A stretch of 6,129 bases of DNA. Source: Eubacterium sp. (GTDB taxonomy: Bacteria > Bacillota > Clostridia > Oscillospirales > Acutalibacteraceae). Shown here in pieces: positions 1-5,948 of this stretch (position 1 is its first letter; each line of letters begins with the position of its first letter). Below the pieces are notes generated by a model. The model made no database searches. It saw only the letters and a program-made list of their open reading frames with translations, and was not told where the DNA came from. The stretch is taken from contig JAIDLO010000007.1 in assembly GCA_029050995.1 (NCBI GenBank), positions 1 to 6,129 of the forward strand, in the 5' to 3' direction. The position numbers and the translations under genes were made by a program.

Positions 1-635
1 GCCTTTGAAATCAGATAATCGCAGATCTGCGGATTTTTCGGAAGAAGCGGACCATGAAGATATGTGCCGATTACATTTTTATAAACAACGCCCTCATAAC
101 CGCTTTTGCCGTCATTACCCGAGCCGTAAAGCACCTTGCCGAACGGCTTATTATCATTAATATATGTTCTGCCGCCGTGATTTTCAAAGCCAACAACAGG
201 CATATCAACAAGCTCACTCTGAAGGACGATATTATCAATGAGCCTGCCCTCTTCCTGCTCAGTATAAATATCAACAAGATTGAGACCCTCTATCATTCCG
301 GCATCTGTTTTATAATATTTTCCAAGAAGCTGATAACCGCCGCAAACAGCGATAACAATGCCGTTATCCTCAACATATTCCTTAAATTCCTTTTGAATTT
401 CAAGAAGATTCTGGCAGACGATTGCCTGCTCTCTGTCTGAGCCGCCGCCGAGAAGAACAATATCAAGCTTTGAAAAATCAATTTCATCCCCTGTATTAAA
501 CTCTATCGTTTCCGCATCTATTCCACGCCATTTACAACGCTGCATCATACAGGCGATATTGCCCCTGTCGCCTTAAAGATTTAAAAGGTCGGGATACAAA
601 TGCCCGATTGTAATTTTCCTGTTTTTATCAGCCAT
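1..635 (-). pseudogene. gatD: Lipid II isoglutaminyl synthase, glutamine amidotransferase subunit GatD; interrupted by in-frame TAA and cut by the window edge
   Basis: GatD releases ammonia from glutamine and passes it to MurT, which amidates the D-Glu of lipid II to D-isoglutamine on the cytoplasmic side of the membrane. Reading from ATG 635, the start is MADKNRKITIGHLYPDLLNL, then TAA at 575-573, then GDRGNIACMM and an open frame to the window edge. Family members have a Tyr-Gly-Asp-x-Gly-Asn segment here, so the TAA replaces an expected TAT or TAC. Downstream all class I amidotransferase hallmarks are intact: LLGGGSDREQ at about 61-70, nucleophile Cys98 in AVCGGYQLLG, GFENHGGRT at 149-157, and His194 in GTYLHGPLLPKNP. 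Positions match the Cys94/His189 pair of S. aureus GatD. About 30 C-terminal residues lie outside the window. The ATG overlaps the murT TAA by one base and has a GGAGG site inside the murT end, so the start is secure. It is either a recent nonsense mutation or a base error. Restart at Met30/31 would drop the first beta strand and has only a weak, distant AGGGG. Family assignment is near certain; functional status is open. Confidence 0.9.
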
Positions 636-1975
636 TACTTTGCACCCTCCAATCTTTTCAGCGTATCTCTTGTACTGTAAAGCGCAGTATAATTCACAAG
701 AACATAAAGATTTTTACAGCCGTTTTCAACGCGTTCGCATACTGCCTTTTCAACATTCGGCTCACACATAGAACCAATATCAACATATTTAAGACGAAGA
801 CCCATATCATAACAGCGAATTCCGCTTACCGTTATTGAATTCACATTAGCGCCCTTAAATCTATCAAAATCAACATCCCACAGCCACGAAACATCCGTTC
901 CGTCCTGCGCATTATCATTGATCACGATAACAACATCTTTAAGCGTTTCATCCTGCATAACCGCAGAAATATTCTGATTAAAGCCTGCCGGATTTTTTGC
1001 AAGATTCAAAACAGTTTTCGTTCCTTTAATTGTAAACTCTTCCATTCTGCCGTTTTCGGGATTGAAGTTTTTGAGCATATCATTAAAATGCTCTGCTTTC
1101 ATTCCGCCTGTTCTGACAGCAGAATACGCAGCAAGAATATTATAAACATTATAAAAGCCCTTATAATTTGCAAAAAGCCTTTTATCCTCAACAGAGAAAA
1201 GCAGTCCCTCGCCGATTTCAACATCAAAAGCATTGAAATCAATTTGAGGTCTTTCAAAATCACATTTTGTGCATTTATAATCCCCAAGCTGGCTGTAATG
1301 ATAGAAATTATAATGAAGCGGTGCACCGCACTTTTTGCAGAATCTTCCCTCTCTGATTTCACGGGATCCCTTATCATCAAGCACCTTTTCGCTGATTCCG
1401 TAGGTTACAAAATCATTGCCGCTGTCCATAGCAAGAAAAGCAGAAAGCGCATCATCGCCGTTTACAATAACCTTCATATCAGGGGCAGACTGCATGCTTT
1501 CTTTTAAAATATTCATTGTAATATCAATTTCGCCGTATCTGTCCAGCTGATCACGGAAAAGATTTGTAAGCACCATATAATTCGGCTTGAAATGCGGGAA
1601 AACACGCCTTGTTGAAGCTTCATCAATTTCAATAGAAGCATAATCGGCATCCAGATTACCATTCAGCTTTGCACCAAGAGCAAAAGCGGCAACAACGCCG
1701 TTTAACATATTAGAGCCGGTATGGTTGCAGATTACACGATAGCCCTCTGCTTCAATAGCAGAGCAAAGCATATTATTTGTTGTTGTTTTTCCGTTTGTTC
1801 CGCAAACGATAAAGATATCTTTTTTAACCTGAGCAGCAAGGTCTTTCAGAATAGACGGACAAATTCTTAACGCAATTTTTCCCGCCCATGTTACACCGTG
1901 CTTATGGAAAACCTTAACACTGATTCTTTCAACTATTTTTGCTGCCCAAACAGCAAGCATTCTGCGAAAATTCAT
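635..1975 (-). CDS. murT: Lipid II isoglutaminyl synthase (glutamine-hydrolysing), Mur-ligase-like subunit MurT
   Basis: MurT is the ATP-dependent half of the MurT/GatD enzyme that converts D-Glu in the lipid II stem peptide to D-isoglutamine, needed for efficient cross-linking and lysozyme resistance in many Gram-positives. The 446-residue product has the usual family length. Visible parts: an N-terminal helix (1-50); the Mur-ligase P-loop GTNGKTTT at 59-66; the central ligase stretch with EIDEAS at 116-121 and TNLFRDQLDRYGE at 137-149; an inserted zinc-ribbon with Cys213, Cys216, Cys235 and Cys238 typical of MurT; and the C-terminal DUF1727 domain with INDNAQDGTDVSWLWD at about 352-367. Those aspartates are where the family supplies the residue that completes GatD's catalytic site (known for S. 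aureus MurT; exact equivalence here inferred). The frame could open at GTG 2008, but that lies within a few bases of the predicted transcription start and has no ribosome site. ATG 1975 has AAGGA ten bases upstream and was chosen. Its stop overlaps the gatD start. Confidence 0.95.
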   Translation of the reverse strand: MNFRRMLAVWAAKIVERISVKVFHKHGVTWAGKIALRICPSILKDLAAQVKKDIFIVCGTNGKTTTNNMLCSAIEAEGYRVICNHTGSNMLNGVVAAFALGAKLNGNLDADYASIEIDEASTRRVFPHFKPNYMVLTNLFRDQLDRYGEIDITMNILKESMQSAPDMKVIVNGDDALSAFLAMDSGNDFVTYGISEKVLDDKGSREIREGRFCKKCGAPLHYNFYHYSQLGDYKCTKCDFERPQIDFNAFDVEIGEGLLFSVEDKRLFANYKGFYNVYNILAAYSAVRTGGMKAEHFNDMLKNFNPENGRMEEFTIKGTKTVLNLAKNPAGFNQNISAVMQDETLKDVVIVINDNAQDGTDVSWLWDVDFDRFKGANVNSITVSGIRCYDMGLRLKYVDIGSMCEPNVEKAVCERVENGCKNLYVLVNYTALYSTRDTLKRLEGAK

Positions 1976-2017
1976 AATTTGTTTATCCTTATAATTTAAA
2001 ATAATCACTATTAATGA

Positions 2018-2046
2018 ATTATATCAAACTATTTTGTATTTATCAA
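2018..2046 (-). promoter_or_regulatory. Sigma-A-type promoter of murT-gatD
   Basis: On the minus strand, TTGATA (2046-2041) is followed by exactly 17 bases and then a perfect TATAAT (2023-2018). Transcription should begin near 2012-2010, giving a leader of about 36 bases that contains the AAGGA ribosome site for ATG 1975. The predicted start of the transcript argues against the GTG at 2008 as the translation start. Confidence 0.75.
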
Positions 2047-2079
2047 TATAATTTAACCTATTTGCCTTACTTGTTCTAC

Positions 2080-2108
2080 TTGATATTTTACAATTAAAAT
2101 GGTATTCT
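2080..2108 (+). promoter_or_regulatory. Promoter of the flavodoxin-like oxidoreductase gene (extended -10)
   Basis: TTGATA (2080-2085), a 17-base spacer and TATTCT (2103-2108), with TGG directly before the -10 forming an extended -10 element. Transcription should begin around 2114-2116, about 24 bases before the ATG. It is divergent from the murT promoter; the two -35 boxes are about 33 bases apart, so the promoters do not overlap. Confidence 0.65.
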
Positions 2109-2138
2109 TTTCTTAGAAACATTTGGGAGGAAATTCAT

Positions 2139-2774
2139 ATGAAAGTATTATTGGTAAACGGCAGTCCGCACAAAGAAGGCTGCACCTACACAGCACTCAG
2201 CGAGATTGCAAAAACATTAAACGAAGAAGATATTGAAACAGAAATCTTTTGGATACAGAACAAGCCAATCGGCGGATGTGTTTCCTGCCATTCCTGCATT
2301 AAGCTCGGCAAATGCGTATTTGATGATGTTGTAAATGAATTCAGAGAAAAGGCAATGGAGGCTGACGGATTTGTTTTCGGCTCGCCTGTCCACTATGCCG
2401 CTGCATCCGGCAATATTACCGCTTTTATGGACAGACTGTTTTATTCCGATTTCTGCGGAAACAAAGGCAGATCATTCAAATTCAAGCCTGCGGCTGCCAT
2501 AGTTTCTGCAAGACGAGCAGGCACAACAGCAGCCTTTGACCAGCTGAATAAATATTTTACAATTTCGCAAATGCCTGTTATTTCATCAAGATATTGGAAT
2601 ATGGTGCACGGTGCAACAGCCGAAGAGGTTTTGCAGGATGAAGAGGGCATGCAGTCAATGCGTATCCTTGCAAGAAATATGGCATACTTTTTAAAATGCA
2701 TTGACGCAGGCAAAAAAGCAGGCGTGCCCCTTCCCGCAAGAGAAAAAACAATAATGACAAACTTTATCAGATAA
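2139..2774 (+). CDS. Flavodoxin-fold NAD(P)H-dependent FMN oxidoreductase with a four-cysteine cluster (iron-sulfur flavoprotein-like)
   Basis: This is a 211-residue soluble, cytoplasmic protein of the NADPH-dependent FMN reductase / iron-sulfur flavoprotein group. It opens with a beta strand and the FMN phosphate loop MKVLLVNGSPHKEGCTYTAL (1-20), and has a second flavin-contact loop FGSPVHYAAASGNITAFMDR at 80-99. Between them sits Cys47-x2-Cys50-x2-Cys53-x5-Cys59, the compact motif that binds a 4Fe-4S cluster in archaeal and clostridial iron-sulfur flavoproteins. Whether a cluster is bound here is inferred. SARRAGTTAAFDQLNKYF (123-140) matches the family's middle region. The electron donor and physiological acceptor cannot be read from sequence. 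The start is firm: GGGAGG at 2125-2130 lies eight bases before ATG. It stands alone, divergent from murT, and ends about 20 bases before a strong terminator. No partner gene is adjacent. Many relatives are annotated only as 'flavodoxin family protein', so fold and cofactor are confident and function is not. Confidence 0.88.
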   Translation: MKVLLVNGSPHKEGCTYTALSEIAKTLNEEDIETEIFWIQNKPIGGCVSCHSCIKLGKCVFDDVVNEFREKAMEADGFVFGSPVHYAAASGNITAFMDRLFYSDFCGNKGRSFKFKPAAAIVSARRAGTTAAFDQLNKYFTISQMPVISSRYWNMVHGATAEEVLQDEEGMQSMRILARNMAYFLKCIDAGKKAGVPLPAREKTIMTNFIR

Positions 2775-2788
2775 AGCAAATAATTAAA

Positions 2789-2817
2789 TTGACTAAACCC
2801 TTATCTTCCTTTATACT
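2789..2817 (+). promoter_or_regulatory. Predicted promoter of the GPH transporter gene, nested in the upstream terminator hairpin
   Basis: TTGACT (2789-2794), a 17-base spacer and TATACT (2812-2817) give 5 of 6 matches in both boxes at ideal spacing. The spacer contains the left arm of the hairpin and the -10 box lies in its loop. Transcription would begin at about 2823-2825, inside the right arm, so the new transcript lacks the left arm and cannot form the terminator. No other promoter-like pair fits between the stop at 2774 and the start at 2862. Confidence 0.65.
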
Positions 2818-2837
2818 GAAGATAAGGGTTTTTATTT
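2795..2837 (+). terminator. Rho-independent terminator after the flavodoxin-like gene
   Basis: A perfect 14-bp stem pairs 2795-2808 (AAACCCTTATCTTC) with 2818-2831 (GAAGATAAGGGTTT) across a nine-base loop (2809-2817), and runs into a T-rich tail, TTTTTATTTT. It begins 20 bases after the oxidoreductase stop. The same bases contain a good promoter for the next gene (see the separate entry), so the inverted repeat could also be an operator. Confidence 0.85.
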
Positions 2838-2861
2838 TAAATACTAAAAGAGGGTGAAAAT

Positions 2862-4361
2862 TTGGAAAGTAAAAAATATTTAACAATGAAGGAAAGGCTC
2901 TGCTTTACGGTTGGTGCTTTCGGAAGATCGGGTATTTACACGCTGATGTCTATGTTTGCACTTGTGTTTTTCCAGAACGGAGCAGGCTTATCGCTTAAAC
3001 AAAGCACTGCAATCATTCTGATCGGCAGAGTTTTTGACGCACTGAACGACCCTGTTATGGGTATGATTGTTGACAAAACAAAATCAAAATGGGGCAAAAT
3101 GAGGCCGTATCTTCTTTTTGCACCTGTTCCGATTGCGGTTTGCACAATTCTTCTTTTTACAGCGCCGTTTGCAGACGGCTCAACAGCCGCTTTCGCTTGG
3201 GCATTATTTACATACTTGATATGGGGCGTTGCATTTACGGTTCAGGATGTTCCGTTCTGGGGCTTATCCTCTGTAATAACACCGCTTGAAAGCGAAAGAA
3301 CCTCCTTTATTTCAACTGCAAGATTAGGCTCAACCTTCGGCGGAATTCTTCCTGCACTTCTTGTGCCTATCTTTTATCAGTCCAATCTCGGATACAAAAC
3401 AGGCTTCTTCGTTTCAGCCGTTTTGTTTGCTGTACTCGGCTGTGCACTTTCCATTCTGATTTTCTTTGTTTCAAAGGAAAGAGTGCCGAAAATGGATCAT
3501 ACGCCGTCCTTTAAGGAAACCTTTGCTGTTATGGGTAAAGACAAGGTGCTTATCATTGTGATCCTTGCTTCGCTCCTTGGCTCAACAATGGTTATGGCAA
3601 ATCAATGCGCAGACTATATCGGCAATTACCTTATCATACAGAATTGTACGGATTTCTCAAAAATATTTGATGCAGCCGGCAACATTCTTCTGAATGTTGA
3701 TGCTAAGGCAGCATATGATTTCTGGATTCCGAGAGGCACAATTGTAACAACCTTAACTGTTGCAATCGGTGTTGGTATGGTGCCTGCTATGGCAATCTTC
3801 CCGATGCTCAGAAAAAAATTCTCTTTAAAGCAAATCTATATCGGCTCTGCCGCATTCGGCTTGGTTGTTCATCTTCTTTGCTATATTGCATTTGCAGGCA
3901 ACATTCAGAATATCAATATTTATGTGCTTTGGGTAATGCTTTTCCTTATGGGGCTTCCGCTTGGTATTTATAATGTTATTACCTATGCGCTTATTGCAGA
4001 TGCCGTTGATTATCTTGAATGGAAAACAGGCGAACGCCACGAGGGAGTATGCTTCTCTTTCCAGACCTTCTTATCCAAGGTTAACGCAGGTATCGCAACA
4101 GCCGTTTTCGGACAGCTGCTTGACAGATCAGATTTTCAGGCAGTTGACAAATCCCTTGTTGATGTTGCAGGCAGACAGATATTTTTCCAGCAGAGTGCAG
4201 ACACGCAGAAAATGCTTTTAGCGCTTGTTACGATTGTTCCTGCCGTTGGATTTTTACTTACAATTCTTCCAATGCTTTTCAATGATTATACAGGAAAAAC
4301 AAAGGAAAACGCACAAAAAGAGCTTGAAATTGCAAGAACTGAAAAAATGAATGTTGAATAA
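2862..4361 (+). CDS. GPH-family (MelB-like) sugar:cation symporter, major facilitator superfamily
   Basis: This 499-residue inner-membrane protein belongs to the glycoside-pentoside-hexuronide:cation symporters, which import a sugar or glycoside with H+, Na+ or Li+. Hydrophobic segments fit 12 helices, roughly 15-37, 45-68, 82-101, 110-130, 150-172, 180-204, 228-258, 292-312, 323-345, 352-378, 398-420 and 450-473. The signature GRVFDALNDPVMGMIVDKTK (55-74) carries Asp59 and Asp63, matching the cation-site Asp55/Asp59 of MelB, followed by WGKMRPYLL (77-85). A second conserved region, ADAVDYLEWKTGERHEG (379-395) and SFQTFLSK (399-406), includes Lys406, likely equivalent to MelB Lys377. The hydrophilic stretch at 259-290 between helices 7 and 8 looks longer than in MelB. 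The start is TTG at 2862, with GAGGG seven bases upstream; the next ATG (2886, residue 9) has no ribosome site. The substrate cannot be named, because no glycosidase or regulator gene lies in the window. It appears monocistronic. Confidence 0.9.
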   Translation: MESKKYLTMKERLCFTVGAFGRSGIYTLMSMFALVFFQNGAGLSLKQSTAIILIGRVFDALNDPVMGMIVDKTKSKWGKMRPYLLFAPVPIAVCTILLFTAPFADGSTAAFAWALFTYLIWGVAFTVQDVPFWGLSSVITPLESERTSFISTARLGSTFGGILPALLVPIFYQSNLGYKTGFFVSAVLFAVLGCALSILIFFVSKERVPKMDHTPSFKETFAVMGKDKVLIIVILASLLGSTMVMANQCADYIGNYLIIQNCTDFSKIFDAAGNILLNVDAKAAYDFWIPRGTIVTTLTVAIGVGMVPAMAIFPMLRKKFSLKQIYIGSAAFGLVVHLLCYIAFAGNIQNINIYVLWVMLFLMGLPLGIYNVITYALIADAVDYLEWKTGERHEGVCFSFQTFLSKVNAGIATAVFGQLLDRSDFQAVDKSLVDVAGRQIFFQQSADTQKMLLALVTIVPAVGFLLTILPMLFNDYTGKTKENAQKELEIARTEKMNVE

Positions 4362-4374
4362 GCATTCAGCGATT

Positions 4375-4460
4375 GTAGGGTTCGGCATCCTTGACGAACC
4401 GACACAACGGGATGTCGGGGACGCCATCCCCTACGAAATTTTATTGAACACGCTATCGTA
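4375..4460. repeat. Intergenic hairpin repeat block A (two inverted 27-nt GTAGGG units plus conserved spacer)
   Basis: Unit 1 (4375-4401, plus) and unit 2 (4408-4434, minus) are each 27 nt and both begin GTAGGG and end CCG when read from their outer end. They match at 18 of 27 positions. Each folds into a 6-bp stem with a 10-nt loop: GGTTCG/CGAACC in unit 1 and GGGATG/CATCCC in unit 2. The stem differences are compensatory. Unit 2 is followed by a 23-nt spacer containing ATTGAACAC (4443-4451), then GTA at 4458-4460, where similarity to block B stops. It is non-coding and lies between the transporter stop and the terminator. Confidence 0.8.
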
Positions 4461-4470
4461 AAAATAAAAC

Positions 4471-4508
4471 AGCCGTGTAAAGTTTAAAACTTTACACGGC
4501 TTGTTTTT
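4471..4508. terminator. Bidirectional Rho-independent terminator between the convergent transporter and rmuC genes
   Basis: A 12-bp perfect stem pairs 4471-4482 (AGCCGTGTAAAG) with 4490-4501 (CTTTACACGGCT) around TTTAAAA. On the plus strand it is followed by TGTTTTTA, and on the minus strand by GTTTTATTTTT. It can therefore stop both the transporter transcript (110 bases past its stop) and the rmuC transcript (66 bases past its stop). Confidence 0.9.
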
Positions 4509-4567
4509 ATGCTTTTAGATATATTGTATTTATAAAAAGCGGTTTACACTATATATTTGAAAATCAA

Positions 4568-5785
4568 TTATTCTTCAAAACCTAAAATGGATTGTGCGTC
4601 CTTACTGTCAAGTATTTCTACTTTACGAAGATTTTTCTGAATAATGCCGTTTCTATGGTCTGCTTCATCAAGCACCTTGCCTGCTTCCTCAACCTTTTTC
4701 TTCGCTTTCTGCAGAAGATCGCCGAATTTATCATACTGCGTTTTGGCAGCACCGAGAACCTTCCAAACCTCGTTTGCTTTTTTGTTGATTGCCATTGTTC
4801 TGAAGCCCATTGCAAGTGACGAAAGCAATGCCGTAATCGTGCTTGGCCCTGCAACCATAACACCCTCTGCCTGCAATTTTTCGGCAACGCCATTCTTGCT
4901 TGAAGTGATTTCAGCATAAAGCCCCTCTGTTGCAAGATAAAGAATTGCAAACGGCGTAGTTTCGGGCGTGCTGATATATTGACGGACAAGCTTCGCCTCA
5001 TCACGCACTCTGCGTTCAAGTGCTTTTCGTGACTGCTCAACCAATTCAACATTACCCGCTTCGGAAGCATCAATTAAGCGGACATAATCCTCCATAGGAA
5101 ATTTGGAATCAACGGGAAGATATGTAATGCCGTCATCCTCCTGATTCGGAATGCGGATTGCAAACTCAACCTGACCGTTATATTTCGGATTCGTTTTCAC
5201 ATTCGTGTCATACATACCCGGAATTGTTTCATCAAGGATATTGCCAAGCTGAACCTCTGCCCATGTTCCCCTTGCCTTAACATTTGTAAGCACCTTGTTT
5301 AAATCAGCAACCTTATTCGTTACACCCGAAGAAAGCTCTTTCATTTCGCCAAGGCTTTTATACACATTCTGAAGCTGTTCGGAAACTGTTTTAAAGGAAG
5401 CATTCAAACGCTGATTGAGCGTATCCGTAAGCTTTTCATCAACCGTTTTGCGCATTTCTTCAAGCTTCTTTTCATTGCTGTTCTGCATAAGCAGAATAGA
5501 TTCGCTGATTCTTTTCGTCTGCTTTTCAGCATTATCGTTTAAGGATTCGTTGATTTTAAGCATCTGCTCGTAATTCTTTTCGGTTAAGCCGTGCATCTGC
5601 TCGGAAATACTGCGAAGCTCCTCTCTTGACTGCTTGGCATTGATATCCAGCTTCTGATCAAGAAGAGATAAGCTGTTCGTCATAGCCGAATTATCGATAA
5701 CAGGCTTGTTTTTCGAAATCATAATAATTGCAATAACTGCAAGAACGATTAAAACAACAAGCAAAGCAATAATAAAAATGTCCAT
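4568..5785 (-). CDS. rmuC: RmuC-family DNA recombination protein, membrane-anchored coiled-coil
   Basis: RmuC proteins limit recombination at inverted repeats in E. coli and are predicted nucleases; their biochemical activity is not settled. The 405-residue product has an N-terminal transmembrane helix (about 3-24, MDIFIIALLVVLIVLAVIAI) and then a long polar, coiled-coil stretch (about 35-165, rich in Glu, Lys, Gln, Asn and Ser). The conserved RmuC domain follows (about 170-370), with KARGTWAEVQLGNIL at 170-184, LPVDSKFPMEDYVRL at 223-237 and YISTPETTPFAILYLATEG at 270-288. Glu177 and the Asp226-Ser-Lys228 triplet fit a PD-(D/E)XK-like active site; that equivalence is inferred. A charged C-terminal helix follows. 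The frame is open to ATG 5806, but ATG 5785 has GGAGGT six bases upstream and directly precedes the membrane helix, whereas 5806 has no suitable site; 5785 was chosen. It is a single-gene unit with its own promoter and terminator, convergent with the transporter. Length is normal for the family. Confidence 0.92.
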   Translation of the reverse strand: MDIFIIALLVVLIVLAVIAIIMISKNKPVIDNSAMTNSLSLLDQKLDINAKQSREELRSISEQMHGLTEKNYEQMLKINESLNDNAEKQTKRISESILLMQNSNEKKLEEMRKTVDEKLTDTLNQRLNASFKTVSEQLQNVYKSLGEMKELSSGVTNKVADLNKVLTNVKARGTWAEVQLGNILDETIPGMYDTNVKTNPKYNGQVEFAIRIPNQEDDGITYLPVDSKFPMEDYVRLIDASEAGNVELVEQSRKALERRVRDEAKLVRQYISTPETTPFAILYLATEGLYAEITSSKNGVAEKLQAEGVMVAGPSTITALLSSLAMGFRTMAINKKANEVWKVLGAAKTQYDKFGDLLQKAKKKVEEAGKVLDEADHRNGIIQKNLRKVEILDSKDAQSILGFEE

Positions 5786-5812
5786 AAATATACCTCCGTT
5801 TTTCATACCCTA

Positions 5813-5841
5813 ATTCTACCATAAACAATGCTTTAAAACAA
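5813..5841 (-). promoter_or_regulatory. Promoter of rmuC (extended -10)
   Basis: On the minus strand TTGTTT (5841-5836) is followed by 17 bases and TAGAAT (5818-5813), preceded by TGG to give an extended -10. The -35 is weak, but the extended -10 compensates. Transcription should start near 5807-5805, about 21 bases before ATG 5785. This also argues against the ATG at 5806 as the start. Confidence 0.65.
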
Positions 5842-5866
5842 CATAATAATTAGAAAGTACAAAAAA

Positions 5867-5942
5867 CGGGACGATGTGGGCATCGTCCCCTACAGAGCTA
5901 TATTGAACACACGATCGTAGGGGCGAGCATTGCTCGTCCGCC
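5867..5942. repeat. Intergenic hairpin repeat block B (two outward-facing GTAGGG units around a conserved spacer)
   Basis: Unit 3 (5867-5893, minus, 27 nt) forms a 9-bp stem GGGACGATG/CATCGTCCC with loop TGGG. Unit 4 (5917-5942, plus, 26 nt) forms GGGCGAG/CTCGTCC with loop CATTG and one G-U pair. The GTAGGG ends of the two units face each other across a 23-nt spacer containing ATTGAACAC (5902-5910), the same spacer length and core as block A. It lies upstream of the rmuC promoter and just past the stop of the partial gene at 5949. There is no T-run beside either hairpin, so it is not an ordinary terminator. Confidence 0.8.
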
Positions 5943-5948
5943 TTTTCT

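Noticed and set aside
54..440. Plus-strand open frame of 128 codons opposite gatD
   Set aside because: It is antisense to a frame with clear GatD motifs, has no ribosome site and gives no recognisable protein; it is a shadow.
541..635. TAA recoding (alternative genetic code) as the explanation for the gatD stop
   Set aside because: TAA is the terminator of murT, the oxidoreductase, the transporter and rmuC in this same window, and no other internal TAA is seen in their frames.
1088..1507. Plus-strand open frame of 139 codons opposite murT
   Set aside because: It lies wholly inside the confident murT coding region and its translation is a low-complexity antisense product.
1976..2008. GTG at 2008 as the murT start
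   Set aside because: It lies within a few bases of the predicted transcription start and lacks a ribosome site; ATG 1975 has AAGGA at good spacing.
4375..4501. Block A plus terminator as a CRISPR remnant or riboswitch
   Set aside because: There are no regularly spaced identical repeats with unique spacers, no cas gene, and no downstream gene in the correct orientation for a riboswitch.
4618..5073. Minus-strand 151-codon frame inside rmuC
   Set aside because: It is in a different frame from the conserved RmuC domain and its translation (rich in Arg, Gln and Leu) is typical of an off-frame shadow.
5917..5942. Hairpin of repeat unit 4 as the terminator of the gene ending at 5949
   Set aside because: On the minus strand the stem is followed by TACGATCG rather than a T-run, so it does not look like a Rho-independent terminator.
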